From: Acanthochromis polyacanthus
Taxonomy: Eukaryota > Chordata > Actinopteri > Pomacentridae
Assembly: GCF_021347895.1 (NCBI RefSeq)
Contig: NC_067117.1
Location: forward strand, 241,927 to 305,926
Direction of reading: 5' to 3'
DNA length: 64,000 nt
Shown here: one piece after another, positions 49,701 through 58,856 of the stretch
How the letters are laid out: every line of letters starts with the position of its first letter
How positions within the stretch are numbered: the stretch's first letter is position 1
Position numbers and translations under genes: made by a program
Notes under the pieces: generated by a model
The model's input: the letters and a program-made list of their open reading frames with translations, nothing else
Databases searched by the model: none
What the model was told of the DNA's origin: nothing

Positions 49701-49803
49701 ATGGGAAGCTAACAGGCTAACGGAAGCTCTGGGAGTCTCGTGTCGGTAACGTGATCACCTACCGCCTCCAGGACCGACACACCGCCGCCCGAACACGGAG
49801 CAT
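37774..49803 (-). CDS. aldh4a1: ALDH4A1, mitochondrial glutamate-gamma-semialdehyde dehydrogenase
   Basis: Oxidises glutamate-gamma-semialdehyde (from pyrroline-5-carboxylate) to glutamate with NAD+ in the mitochondrial matrix, the second step of proline catabolism. Coding exons: 49803-49763, 45705-45612, 45371-45279, 44877-44830, 44623-44468, 43996-43847, 43761-43687, 40622-40435, 40355-40282, 39685-39489, 39005-38958, 38891-38739, 38375-38254, 38077-37959, 37886-37774. They give 1671 nt, 556 residues plus TGA, against 563 in human. The arginine-rich start MLRVRAAVCRSWRR suits a matrix presequence. Landmarks: FNFTAIGGN, GNVVLWKPSDTA, INFTGSVP, catalytic Glu307 in ECGG and Cys341 in GGQKCSACSR (human 314 and 348), EIFGPVLTVY, QQPFGGARASG. 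All splice sites are GT-AG; the exon 9 acceptor (GTTTGAAG) is weak. No lesions, so the gene looks functional. Confidence 0.97.
38383..38625. repeat. AGAACGTAGAACCAGAACAGGAC minisatellite at aldh4a1 exon 13 acceptor
   Basis: About ten imperfect copies of CAGAACGTAGAACCAGAACA with GGACA extensions. On the gene strand the unit is TTCTGGTTCTACGTTCTGTC, which is the pyrimidine tract immediately before the exon 13 acceptor (CTGTCCTGCAG, 38376). Confidence 0.92.
39205..39487. repeat. CTGTCTGTCT-rich tandem repeat at aldh4a1 exon 10 donor
   Basis: About 280 bp of CTGTCTCTCTGTCCACCTGT and related units, with an internal duplicate of about 130 bp (39235-39300 resembles 39385-39450). It begins at the exon 10 donor (GAC|GTGAGTGGACAGACAGG on the minus strand, 39489). 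Confidence 0.9.
39805..39925. repeat. 12-bp tandem repeat (CTGGAACCTGAG type)
   Basis: About ten imperfect copies of a 12-bp unit in aldh4a1 intron 9, partly degenerate (CTAGAACCCAAA variants). Confidence 0.85.
40141..40232. repeat. Hairpin-forming inverted repeat
   Basis: GGTTCTTGGAGACGTTTTCA and its near-perfect complement (TGAAAACGTCTTGAAGAACC) are separated by about 20 bases. It is probably a small foldback element in aldh4a1 intron 9. Confidence 0.75.
40683..43672. repeat. 3-kb ACATGT-rich minisatellite filling aldh4a1 intron 7
   Basis: About 150 copies of a unit of 19-21 bp (TGTTTTCATGTTACATGTA, TGTTTTCATGGTACATGTT). A landmark variant, CATGTTTTGATGTTGCATG, occurs at about 40683, 41328 and 42269, showing higher-order duplications of about 645 and 941 bp. 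The many overlapping open frames rich in CFHVTC/MFSWYM are artefacts. Confidence 0.97.
44016..44468. repeat. Minisatellite seeded on the aldh4a1 exon 5 donor
   Basis: About 20 copies of 23- and 27-bp units (CCTACCTGTCTGTCCAGCTG plus TGT). On the gene strand each reads GGACAGACAG or ACGG then GTAGGACACAGCTG. The true junction at 44468/44467 is ATAGGACAG|GTAGGACACAG. The array ends about 20 bases before the exon 6 acceptor. Confidence 0.96.
44893..45252. repeat. 33-bp minisatellite filling aldh4a1 intron 3
   Basis: Eleven nearly identical copies of a 33-bp unit (CAGTGTTACTGAGGATAAAT plus CTCAGCTTATAGT). Its divisibility by 3 gives stop-free frames on both strands. Confidence 0.96.
45372..45611. 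repeat. ACAACCTGCAGACACACA tandem repeat filling aldh4a1 intron 2
   Basis: About eight units of 30-40 bp with AATAAACACACAACCTGCAG. On the gene strand each contains CTGCAG or CTACAG followed by GTTGTG. The real exon 3 acceptor (GTCTACAG) and exon 2 donor (CTGCAG|GTAAAC) have the same form and bound the array. Confidence 0.92.
45815..47692. repeat. 1.9-kb AACTGGACTAAACTGGTTT minisatellite in aldh4a1 intron 1
   Basis: About 100 copies of 18-, 19- and 20-bp variants (AAACTGTTTAACTGGACT, AAACTGGTTTAACTGGACT, AAGCTGGTTT). The rare variant TTTAGCTGG occurs at about 46285, 46709 and 47339 in the same context, so blocks of several hundred bases were duplicated. Confidence 0.97.
47900..48240. repeat. 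Degenerate ACAAAACCACAAAAACATCA repeat
   Basis: A-rich imperfect repeats with cores CACAAAA and AAACTAGACA. Related sequence recurs at 49180-49420. Both lie in aldh4a1 intron 1. Confidence 0.65.
48300..48885. repeat. CTGGTCTGGGTTCTGCTGGTTTTTAG minisatellite
   Basis: Alternating units (TCTGGGTTCTGCTGGTTTTT, AGCTGGTCTGGTTTTTATCT, TCTGTTTTTTCC) with a higher-order period of about 115 bp. It lies in aldh4a1 intron 1. Confidence 0.93.
49425..49610. repeat. Two-copy tandem duplication
   Basis: Two imperfect copies of about 100 bp share GAGCTCTATGTAGC, AAATTAGACATGTTTT and AATGGAGTCTGG. Confidence 0.75.
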
Positions 49804-50264
49804 CTTCCCGCCGATAAGGAGACCCGGAGAATGGAGGAGGAATGGAGCCGATAAGCCTCCGATACGGCTGATAACTGAATCGATAAGTGATCAGATGCAG
49901 AGGATCGACGGAGCTGATTAGCCTCAGCGGGTTAGGGTTCGGTCACCGGGGGAGGTTCTGCTGATTCACGGTTCGGTTCGTTCCGGTTACCGTCGCAGCG
50001 CCTCCGATTAATCACAGGTCTATAATTTAAACGTTATTTTATCGGAAGAGGCTGAATAGAAGGGAACTTGCCACAAATAAACATTAAAACATCCGGAGAG
50101 GGTTCACTGACCCCCCCGTCACCGGAATGGAACCTTCCAAAGGCGGCTCGGGCACTGGTCAATCAGCGAACAGCCCAAAACAGTCAGCCAATCAGAGTCC
50201 CAGAGAGAGGGGCCGCCATGGGGGCCGCGGGGGCGGGGGCTCGAGCCTCAGGTTTCTCAGTGTA
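49804..50264 (-). promoter_or_regulatory. aldh4a1: Putative aldh4a1 promoter and 5' UTR
   Basis: The region upstream of the aldh4a1 ATG (49803) is CpG-richer than its surroundings. It has CCAATCAGA (about 50188), GTCAATCAG (about 50158) and a GC box GGGGGCGGGGG (about 50229). There is no TATA box. The start site is not determined. A strong Kozak-like GCCGCCATGGGGG on the plus strand at 50212 opens only a 17-codon frame. Confidence 0.6.
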
Positions 50265-50461
50265 TTATTAAAGACGACAAGACTTTTGAAAAAATACAAT
50301 TTACTATAATTAAGATGTCGCAGACCCCTGTAATTAATGTTATCTGTTTTTGTATTGTACTGTTTGTGTGTGTAATCTACTTGACACACTTGTTACTTGT
50401 TACTGTATTGAATTCATAGACTGATACACTGCTAATGATTGAATTGTATTTTTTAAAAAAA
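50265..50461 (+). mobile_element. Short retroposed insertion with 15-bp target duplication
   Basis: AGGTTTCTCAGTGTA occurs at 50250-50264 and 50462-50476. It flanks a 197-bp AT-rich segment that ends TTTTTTAAAAAAAA. The exact direct repeat and the terminal A-run are marks of LINE-mediated insertion of a 5'-truncated element. The source family was not recognised. Confidence 0.82.
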
Positions 50462-50572
50462 AGGTTTCTCAGTGTACGTCATTGTCCTGCGTTCATATTA
50501 TACGTCATCATCTGGAGACCAAAGCTGTTTCTCAGTAAGAGTGCGCATGTCTGGACTGCCCAGTCTGCACTA

Positions 50573-51205
50573 TTAAAAAAAATAATAATAATTAAAATAC
50601 GTAAATAATAAATAAAATATAATAAATAATAAATAGTACTAAAAATAAAAATGAAATGCTATAAATAATAAAAATATATTTTGAAAAAGAAATATCAAAT
50701 ATCAAATTAAAATATATAAATAATAAATAAGATACTATAAAAAATAATATACTGTAAATACTAAATAATAAATAAGAAAAATATGAGAAGCAATAAATAA
50801 TGAATTCGAATACTGTAAATAATTTAATAATGAAATAAAACACAATAAAAATAAATAAAATATTATATATAAATATTATAAAAAACTATAAATACAATAT
50901 TATATAATATTGTAAAATATTATAAATAAAAATACTATGAATAATTAATAAGAAAAAATATCACAAATAATATGCTACAAATTATAAAAATATCAAAAAT
51001 AATAAAAATAAGTAAAATACTATACATAATCAATAAAATACAATACATAATAAACAATTAATATTATAAATGTAAATAATGCAGAAATATAATAAATTAT
51101 AAAAAATAAAATAGATAAAAATGCAAAAAATAACACATAATAAATACTATAAAACTAATAAATAATAAAACATAAATAATAAATAAATATTAAAAACAAC
51201 AGAAT
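50573..51205. repeat. AT-rich low-complexity tract (AATAATAAATA)
   Basis: About 630 bp composed almost wholly of A and T, in short AAATAATAAATA-like units. No coding or RNA features are visible. Confidence 0.9.
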
Positions 51206-51289
51206 TTAATTTTCCTCTAATTGAACCTTTAATCAGACATTGATGATGACAAAAAGTTTCTGTTTATTACCTGACAGGTGGAGGAGGAG

Positions 51290-51600
51290 CTCACCTGGAG
51301 GATTTTAATCTAATAAACTGTAAACCTGTGGATGTAGAATGTAGACCAATGTATTTATTAATAATCAATAATAAACTGTAAACCATCCATCCTGTTTATG
51401 TTCAGATGATCTGTGTGGTTCTATGAACAGTTCTCCAATAGGTGGAGTCCTCGTTAAGGTTCATTAATCCTCCAGTGATCAGTTTCAGAGGATCGACTGA
51501 TAGAAATCAGACACTTCAGTTGATCACAAACTGCAGGTGTCAGTAGATCACAGCCTCTAGAACATTAAATAAAGCTCTAGAACCATCTCTAGCTGCTCTA
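51290..51600. mobile_element. Partial copy of the interior of the 2159-3738 element
   Basis: It shares AATAAACTGTAAACCATCCA, CCAGTGATCAGTTT and a GATCACAAACTGCAG-like stretch, in the same order, with about 3240-3420. The termini are not visible. Confidence 0.6.
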
Positions 51601-51856
51601 TACCACCTCATATCCACTCACCCCGTGCAACACAATCATAAAATGTGCAACACACTTTTTTCCAGAGCAATACATGAATTTTCTTTACAGTTCTCATATA
51701 TTTTTTAAGGTATTTATCTATTGTGACATTTCAAATAGAATAGAACAGAATAGAATAGAATAGATCTTTATTGTCACTGTTACAGAGAACAATGAAAATT
51801 GGTTTCATAGTCTCCAAATAGCAGCATTGAAAATAGGCTATATAACACACTAAAAA

Positions 51857-52659
51857 TATACTCACACGCAAAAGAAACGCAAGTTTCTTTTACCCGATGA
51901 AAAATTAAATTTGGTTTCCCAAAACAAAAATGCATTTGGTACTTTGTGGTGCATGGTGTGTTCTTAACATTTTCTGTTGCGTTTTGTAAGGTTGGTGTGA
52001 AAACCGAAAACGAATCGTTGCAATACACCAATGCAATGATGATGTGGACATGATTCACACTTTGCACGTGCAATTGAATATGCACGATTTATCAACACCT
52101 TCAGTGGGTATAAATTTCATTCAAGATCACAGGCGTTTCACTTGCTGTTTAACTATGCCACGCTTAAACCAGATTGAGAAGCTGGAGAGTCTGTCCGAGA
52201 CATTGCCCGTCACTTCAATGTCAACATCACCACCATTTACTGTCTCCAGCGTCGATACAACACCACACAGAGCACCGATGACCTTCCCTGAAGCGGACAG
52301 ACTCTCCAGCTTGCAGACGTCCGATGGCTTGGTTCCTCTCAGTTTGGTTTAAGCGTGGCATAGTTAAACATCAAGTGAAATGTCTATGATCTTGAATGAA
52401 ATTTATACCCACTGAAGGTGTCGATAAATCGTGCATATTCAATTGCACGTGCAAAGTGTGAATCATGTCCACATCATCAATGCATTGGTGTATTGTGACG
52501 ATTCGTTTTACGTTTTCACACCAACCTTACAAAACGCAACAGAAAATGTTAAGAACACACCATGCACCACAAAGTACCAAATGCATTTTTGTTTTGGGAA
52601 ACCAAATTTAATTTTTCATCGGGTAAAAGAAACTTGCGTTTCTTTTGCGTGTGAGTATA
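51857..52659. mobile_element. Tc1/mariner-derived foldback element with arms of about 300 bp
   Basis: Both ends read TATACTCACACGCAAAAGAA inward, giving a TA target duplication. The arms (about 51857-52170 and 52345-52659) are nearly perfect inverted copies. The central loop of about 170 bp encodes a Tc1-type helix-turn-helix, IARHFNVNITTIYCLQRRY (about 52201-52257), followed by a stop, so it carries only the DNA-binding start of a transposase. Confidence 0.88.
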
Positions 52660-52732
52660 CATACAACCCTAATTATATACAACATAAGAGCAGCTTTACT
52701 TTACGGAAACGGTTCGTGGTCAGAGACCTGCT

Positions 52733-54284
52733 CTACAGGATTATTGCACATGACATGAATTTACTGACATAAATCTGGAACCTGTAGGTGTGATATTGTT
52801 CATTCAGGGGGAGGAGCAGACATCTGGCAGCAGCTTGGAGATAAAAGCTGTTTCTGAGTCTGTTGGTTTTGACTCTAAGTGTCCTGTAGCGTCTACCTGA
52901 GGGGAGAACAGAGAAGGTCCTGGGTGTGAGGGGTCTCTGGTGGTTCCTCTGAAGTCTGCAGGAGTAAACGTCTCTGAGGGGAGGTAGTGTGGTCCCAATC
53001 ATCTGCTCTGCTGCTCTGAACACCTGGTGCAGGTCCTTCCTGTCCTCTGCAGTGCAGCAGGTGAACCACACTGTACAGCAGAAGGTCAGGAGGCTCTCAG
53101 TGGTGGAGCGGTAGAAGTTTATGAGCAGCTCCTGGAGGAGATCAGGCTGAAGCAGCTTCCTGAGGAAGTCCAGTCTCTGTTGGTCCCTCCCCACCTGGTG
53201 TGAGGTGTGGGTGGATCATGTGAAGTCCTCAGAGATGTGGACCCCAGGAACCTGAAGCTCTCCACCCTCTCTACCTCCTCTCCATGGAGAGGGCGGAGTG
53301 CTCAGTTCACTTTGATCTTCTGAAGTCCAAGATCATCTCCTTGGTTTTTCCAGTGTTGAGGTTCAGGTTGTTGTGATGACACCATCGCTGCAGATGCTGG
53401 ACCTCCTCCCTGTAGGCTGATCCATCATTGTCTCTGATTGGTCCTGTGATGGTGGTGTCATCAGCAGACCTGATGATGGTGTTGCTGGAGCGAACAGGAG
53501 AGCAGAGAGTGGAGGAGGGGCTGAGGACACACCCCTGAGGAGTACCAGTGTTCAGGATGAGAGTGGAGGAGATGTGGTCTCTGATCCTGACGTTCTGAGG
53601 TCTGTTGCTGAGGAGGTCCAGTATCCAGGAGCACAGTGAGCTGCTGAGCCCCACGTTGCTCAACTTCATAACCAGTTTATGAGGGAGAACTGTGTTGAAG
53701 GCGGAGCTGAAATCCACAAACAGCATCCTAACAGGTGTTACTCCCTTCCAGGTGTGTGAGGGCTGCATGGAGAGATGTGATGATGGCGTCTTCCGTTGAC
53801 CCGTTTGCTCTGTATGCAAACTGATGTGGATCACGGTCAGCAGGAATAGCAGCCTTAATATGGAAAGATATGAGTCGTTCAAAGCATTTGGTTATGATGG
53901 GGTTAGAGCAACAGGGCGATAGTGGTTCAGGCAGCTCACTGTGTTCTTCTGGGGCACAGGGATGATGGTGGCTGTCTTCAGGCAGGTGGGGACTGTAGAC
54001 TGCAGCAGTGAGAGGTTAAAGATGGTGGTGGAAACCTCTGCCAGCTGTGAGAACATGACTTGCTCACTCTTCCTGTGACACCGTCTGGACCAGGTGCTTT
54101 CCTTGTGTTGACTCTGACCTGATGCTGCTGCAGCTGGATGGGGGGGTCGTCCCTCTCTGCAAGAGCAGCTGTATATTTGTAAATAGAGACTGTTTGCACA
54201 GCCTTTAAGGTTTCTAAGACTTTTATCTGCACCTTCTGCTGTGTTTGCACTGGACAGGAGAAGTTCTCCAGTCTTGTTGTACAC
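52733..54284 (-). pseudogene. LINE reverse transcriptase remnant
   Basis: In order along the element: [11 protein letters not shown] (about 53900), FAYRANGSTEDAIITSLHAA (in a shifted frame), MLFVDFSSAFNTVLPHKL, NTGTPQGCVLSP, IRSADDTTITG (about 53460) and a C-terminal TTESLLTFCCTVWFT block. The reading changes frame several times, and the normal YADD is SADD. It is inactive. Confidence 0.8.
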
Positions 54285-54699
54285 CTATAATGACAGTAAA
54301 GCACATTCTGTTCTATCTCCTAAATACATGCATCATGTTTTTAAAATGTGAAGGGACACAGCTGTGTTTCCTTTAAGTCTCTGGTTTCCTGTTCCACCCA
54401 GAGACGTCCTCCAGAGTTCTCAGGTTTCTGTTTCCCAGAATGCACCTCTCTACCAGCAGAGGGGGGAGAAAGTGAAAAAGAACTTTGGGGAAGAAACTTG
54501 TCGTCAAAAGTAAGTATTTTCTCTGATGTTATTGGATTAGATCTGATCTGTTTCTGAGTCCTGGAATAAACTGATGTTTAGGTTTAATGTTTGAACTGTT
54601 GCAGCAAAAATCAGACAAAGAAAAGAAATCATTAAACACTGGAGGAAAGTCTGACCCTTAAATAGTTCAGTAGCGAAAAGCACTATCTACTGGATTTAC

Positions 54700-54777
54700 A
54701 TATATATGCATGTACTATATATATATATATGTGTGTGTGTGTGTATGTATGTATATATATATATATATATATACACA

Positions 54778-54812
<35 letters not shown>

Positions 54813-55085
54813 GTATATGGCATGCCGTTTAGGAAATTATATATATAATGAAACTTGATATATATATAATGAAACTTGATATATATATAATGAAAGTCGA
54901 TATATATATAATGAAACTTGATATATATATAATGAAACTTGATATATATATAATGAAACTTGATATATATATATATATATATATATCGACTTTCATTATA
55001 TATATATATCAACTTTCATTATATATATATATCGACTTTCATTATATATATATATATATCAACTTTCATTATATATATATCAAAT
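54700..55085. repeat. TA-rich palindromic repeat
   Basis: (TA)n tracts carry six ATAATGAAACTTGATATA-type units on the left of about 54975 and four complementary ATATCAACTTTCATTATAT units on the right, so the whole can fold back on itself. Confidence 0.9.
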
Positions 55086-55137
55086 CTTTTTTTCCTACCG
55101 AGCCCCGGAAGGGACATGTCCGTATGGCGAAGCGACA

Positions 55138-56480
55138 ATGAAGGACACTCACCCGGACGAGAATTTTATTGAGTTTTATTTTGAAATCGGCCTGAAATAC
55201 ACAGACATTCAAGCAGTGCGATGCGCTAAGAGTCTGCCATGCAGACCAGCGATCCTGATAATGGTAAGTTTTATTTCTCCAACATCCTGCTGTTATCCTA
55301 CTATGAATACGCTAGCTACAACAGTCCCACATCAGTATTATGAACGTTCCGCCAGCTAACGCGGTCCGGACACCGGATCACTGATTAGAGGTTGGCGTTG
55401 AACTATTGTTTGCCAGCCAGTTAGCCGCTGGTAAGCTAACAAGCTATGAAACAACTCCTTATAAAACCGGAGGAAAGCAGCAGCAATATTTCAGTCCAAG
55501 ACCTGTATTCAGAACCTCCCACGCTGTTACACAATGACCCATTAATCATATTACTGAACTATATGGTTATCATTGAAATTTCCCTTGAAGAACCAGTGAA
55601 CTCTTTGCGAACACATTTTAATTTATGTGTTGATTATGTTTCGTATCAGTAATACAAGTCTAAAAAACTGATTCAAATGATCAAGTTAACACAATGAAGT
55701 AAAGAGTACTGGTAATCTGCAGCTATTTTCATAATTTCAAGGTAAAATTCTGATGTGTGATTTTCTAGCTTTGCAGATGTGGAAATCCAATGCACTGATT
55801 TCTTATACACAGATGCTTTTGGTGTTTTTTGTTGTAAAATAAAACAAGGCATTTATCACTGTTGGAAATTATTACAGGTATTATTTGTAACACTTTCTAA
55901 CATTGTATGGACAAAGCAATAAATCAGTTAATGGATAAAATCATTTGTATTACAGATGCTATCAACAGCATGTCTTGTTCATTTTATTTAGTTGTCGGTC
56001 TTGGATGATGAGGTCCAGTTACCAGGAGCACTAGTCTGCAGCTTACTGGTTCCGTCCTGCAGCTCCTCCACGCTGTCCTCCTCTCTACAGACCAAATCAA
56101 GTAAGATCTGTTTAGACTATGCAGACATCAACATGATCAGTATGTTATCTTTTGACCCATCCTAAAATCACAAAATAGAACATTTACTTTAAGTTAACTG
56201 TGTTTATGAAAATAGAAAATAATTACTGACAACTAGTACTTTTTGGTGCTTTTATGCAGGAAAAGGGAACCAGGAAGCTGCTGTGGATCCTCTGCAGTAT
56301 CTGGAGAGGTCAGAGGAACGGTTCTTGGAACAGATCGGAAGACACCAAGACGTGACCTCTGCCATGCTCCAGAACATCCAGAAGATGAATGAAAACCTTG
56401 GTTGCACTGATGGGACGCATGGTGTCGGTGCTGGAGCAACTGTCCCAGAATTAAACTGCATTGTTGACTATTGGCTTTTC
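55138..56480 (+). pseudogene. Broken multi-exon gene of transposon type (coiled-coil C terminus)
   Basis: Exon candidates: 55138-55263 (MKDTHPDENFIEFYFEIGLK, then donor ATG|GTAAGT), about 55991-56100 (acceptor TTATTTAG, LDDEVQLPGALVCSLL, donor near GTAAGATC) and 56261-56480 (acceptor TTTTATGCAG, DPLQYLERSEERFLEQIGRH, MLQNIQKMNENL). After NENL the frame breaks: an extra G in CTTGGTTGC shifts it, and the alternative frame gives LMGRMVSVLEQLSQN and a stop, the expected end. The coiled-coil tail resembles accessory proteins of DNA transposons. Family not certain. Confidence 0.5.
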
Positions 56481-56481
56481 T

Positions 56482-57416
56482 AGAAAATAAATCTTTTTTA
56501 GTACTTCACCTGTTTTGTATTTTACCCATGCACTTTGGGTGAATAAACAGAAATTTGTGATGAGAGATGCAAATTTTGTCTATAATCTACAGAGACTTTA
56601 TTCAGTGTTCAGTGCACACTTTTGTTACACACATTTTGACAGATAAGCAGTTGTGCTTTTCAAGCAGATTTTAGTCAGAAACATCAGTAGCATATGTGTT
56701 TTTTTTTACTGTTACACCAATCTAGGTAGATAAACTGCACTACTGCAGCAGATATATTATTGAAATGTGCTTCTATTATGTGTCTACATACACTGCTCAC
56801 AAATAGTTATTCAACTTTTGGGTGAAATTGATGGAAAATATAAAAAGTGCATGCTTTAGTGATATATCATAAAAGTAGGGTATTTAACTAGAAACATGCA
56901 ATAGTGATTTCCTCATCTCAAAAAAATTTATTGAATCAAAAGCTAACAACAGTGGAGGGTATGTCACAATAAAAAAGTCTCAGTTTGGACAGAACAGCAG
57001 CCTTCAGCTGAAATCCAGTACAATTGTGTCCCACCAGTGGCGTGATCATGGATGTGTCCAGGCAGCAGCTGACCTCTGCCTCGTAATTAGCCTTAAGACC
57101 AGCTATAAAGATAAACATAGATATTATCATTATCATCAACATATGGTGCATGTGTTTAACCTTTAAGCTATGTAGGGATGCAAATGTAGTCGAAGCTAAG
57201 TAGCTAAGCTAATGCTAACACGTTCAGTGTTCAGAATCAAAACATCTCTAAAAATTACCTGTTTTCTCAAACGTAGTCGCCGTTCCCTGTGACAACCATG
57301 AAGACAGATAATCACAGAAGAGCTCATCTGAAGAGCAAATGTCTGTGGCGAGACGAGGGGGTGTTACGGAGCGGCTATAGTATGACAGTCTTGGTCAAAT
57401 CATACACTAACTATAT
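56482..57416. other. Intergenic AT-rich sequence, no gene recognised
   Basis: It contains AATAAA at 56485 and 56542, probably the 3' end of the preceding gene remnant, and scattered short open frames with no similarity recognised. A minus-strand frame at 57151-56936 (KANYEAEVSCCLDTSMIT) has no identified family. Confidence 0.5.
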
Positions 57417-58794
57417 TGTTACCGACAACGCCACCTGGGGAATTTCGCCCCAGGAAGTAAGTTTTCAATCAAGTTCACCCTTAAGGCACACAAGTTCGTT
57501 TTACTCAGGGGCGAGGAGACACGTTTCCATTCAAAAAAAACATATTCTTTATTTAACAGACAAGTTAAAACACTAAAATACCATTCACACAGGGACAAAT
57601 GAACGGGGGAAACTAAATTAACGCTGAGGCTTACCGGGGTGTGTAGGCTACAGGTTGGTGGAGAATCCCCAACCAAAAATATAAGCACCCAGGCACACGT
57701 GACAGTCACACACAGCACACACTCAGTGAGGAGACCTAGAACCCAGGGAAGCACAGCACACAAGAAGGGGGGGGGGGAACCCCGCCACCAGGTCACCTCC
57801 ACCACCACCGGACCTCAGCAACTAAAGGGAACAACAACAAAAGAAATTAGTGGGGTCACATTAACACAATTCAATTAACAAAAATAATAACCTCTGCCCA
57901 GACAAAATATCAAAACCAAAAGAAATTAGATAACAAATTAAGCAAACAGGCAGAGAAACTGAATAAAGTAACTAATGAGAACAAAAACGAAAGAAATAAA
58001 CAAATGTGGAGAGGGATCTAACCCCACTATTCACAATCGCCACATTAAAATACCTACATTAAATGCCAATTAAAACCTTGGTGCAAAAGCAACAACCAAG
58101 AGACAAAACAAAAGCAAAAGCAGCATAAAAGGAAACAAAGACAAAGCAGCAGCGGTCCCCCGTAGCTGGTGGCTATGTATGTTTCGAGTTCTGGCCGCAA
58201 ACCTGGTCAGCAGATGCTGACGTCACTCACGCACCATTTGCAGACGTCACTCGCACCATTAGCAGAGGGATCTGAGGACCCGACGAATCTGTCATTAATG
58301 AGTTCGCGTTTGTATACAAAAATCAGAGAGTGCAGGAAACTACCTACCAGTTAGCAGGTCAACCAGTATGACACACACACCACGAAAGAGGGAGAGGGTA
58401 CCGCACAGCTACCAGCGTCCACCTACAATCAGGCTATAATTAGCCACGGTAATTATCAGCCGTGTAACAGGCAGAGAGGAAGACACTCACCACAGCAGGC
58501 CATTCAGATGACACACACACACACGAGCCTGGAGAGCACCAAGTCGGCCACTCTGTAGCACAACACAAAATCATTAGCTCCCTGCTACGCGAGACAAAAG
58601 CATCAGGTGAGCAGACAAGCCGCGTTACCTGTCCGAAGCAAAGCGTCCGGTCCGGAAATGACATCACCTGTCAGGAGCAGCGAGAGAGAGATGGCAGGTA
58701 GGGATCGCCCCTCTTATAAGTGGGTGCGCCTCGGGTGGTTGGCTAGGTCATTGCCAATTAGGCATGACCACCCACTGATGCCTGTACTGCCACA
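57417..58794 (-). repeat. Gypsy 3' LTR
   Basis: It begins TGTGGCAGTACAGG just after the purine tract and probably ends GGTAACA (TG...CA), about 1378 bp. It has a TATA box CTTATAAGAG at 58711-58720 and AATAAA at 57548-57553. The end nearest 57417 is inferred, because no second LTR is available for comparison. Confidence 0.7.
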
Positions 58795-58856
58795 TTCTAT
58801 CCCTCCTCCTTGCATCGTCGCCCCGACGATGGACGAATCAATGCCAGCATCGGTCG

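Larger units (their letters stand above)
51735..54300 (-). mobile_element. LINE (CR1/Rex-like) fragment, minus strand, interrupted
   Basis: The 3' tail near 51735-51800 (minus strand CAGTGACAATAAAGATCTAT, then repeated TATTC) is typical of fish CR1/L2-group LINEs. RT-derived frames follow at 52733-54304. A Tc1-derived foldback (51857-52659) is inserted between tail and coding part. Clade inferred from motif style. Confidence 0.8.

Noticed and set aside
50212..50271. Strong Kozak ATG on the plus strand (MGAAGAGARASGFS)
   Set aside because: It is only 17 codons, ends inside a retroposed insertion and has no convincing downstream exon. It is more likely part of the aldh4a1 promoter CpG region.
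57639..57878. Host gene around 57.4-57.9 kb
   Set aside because: It falls inside the inferred Gypsy LTR; the frames are short and lack similarity.
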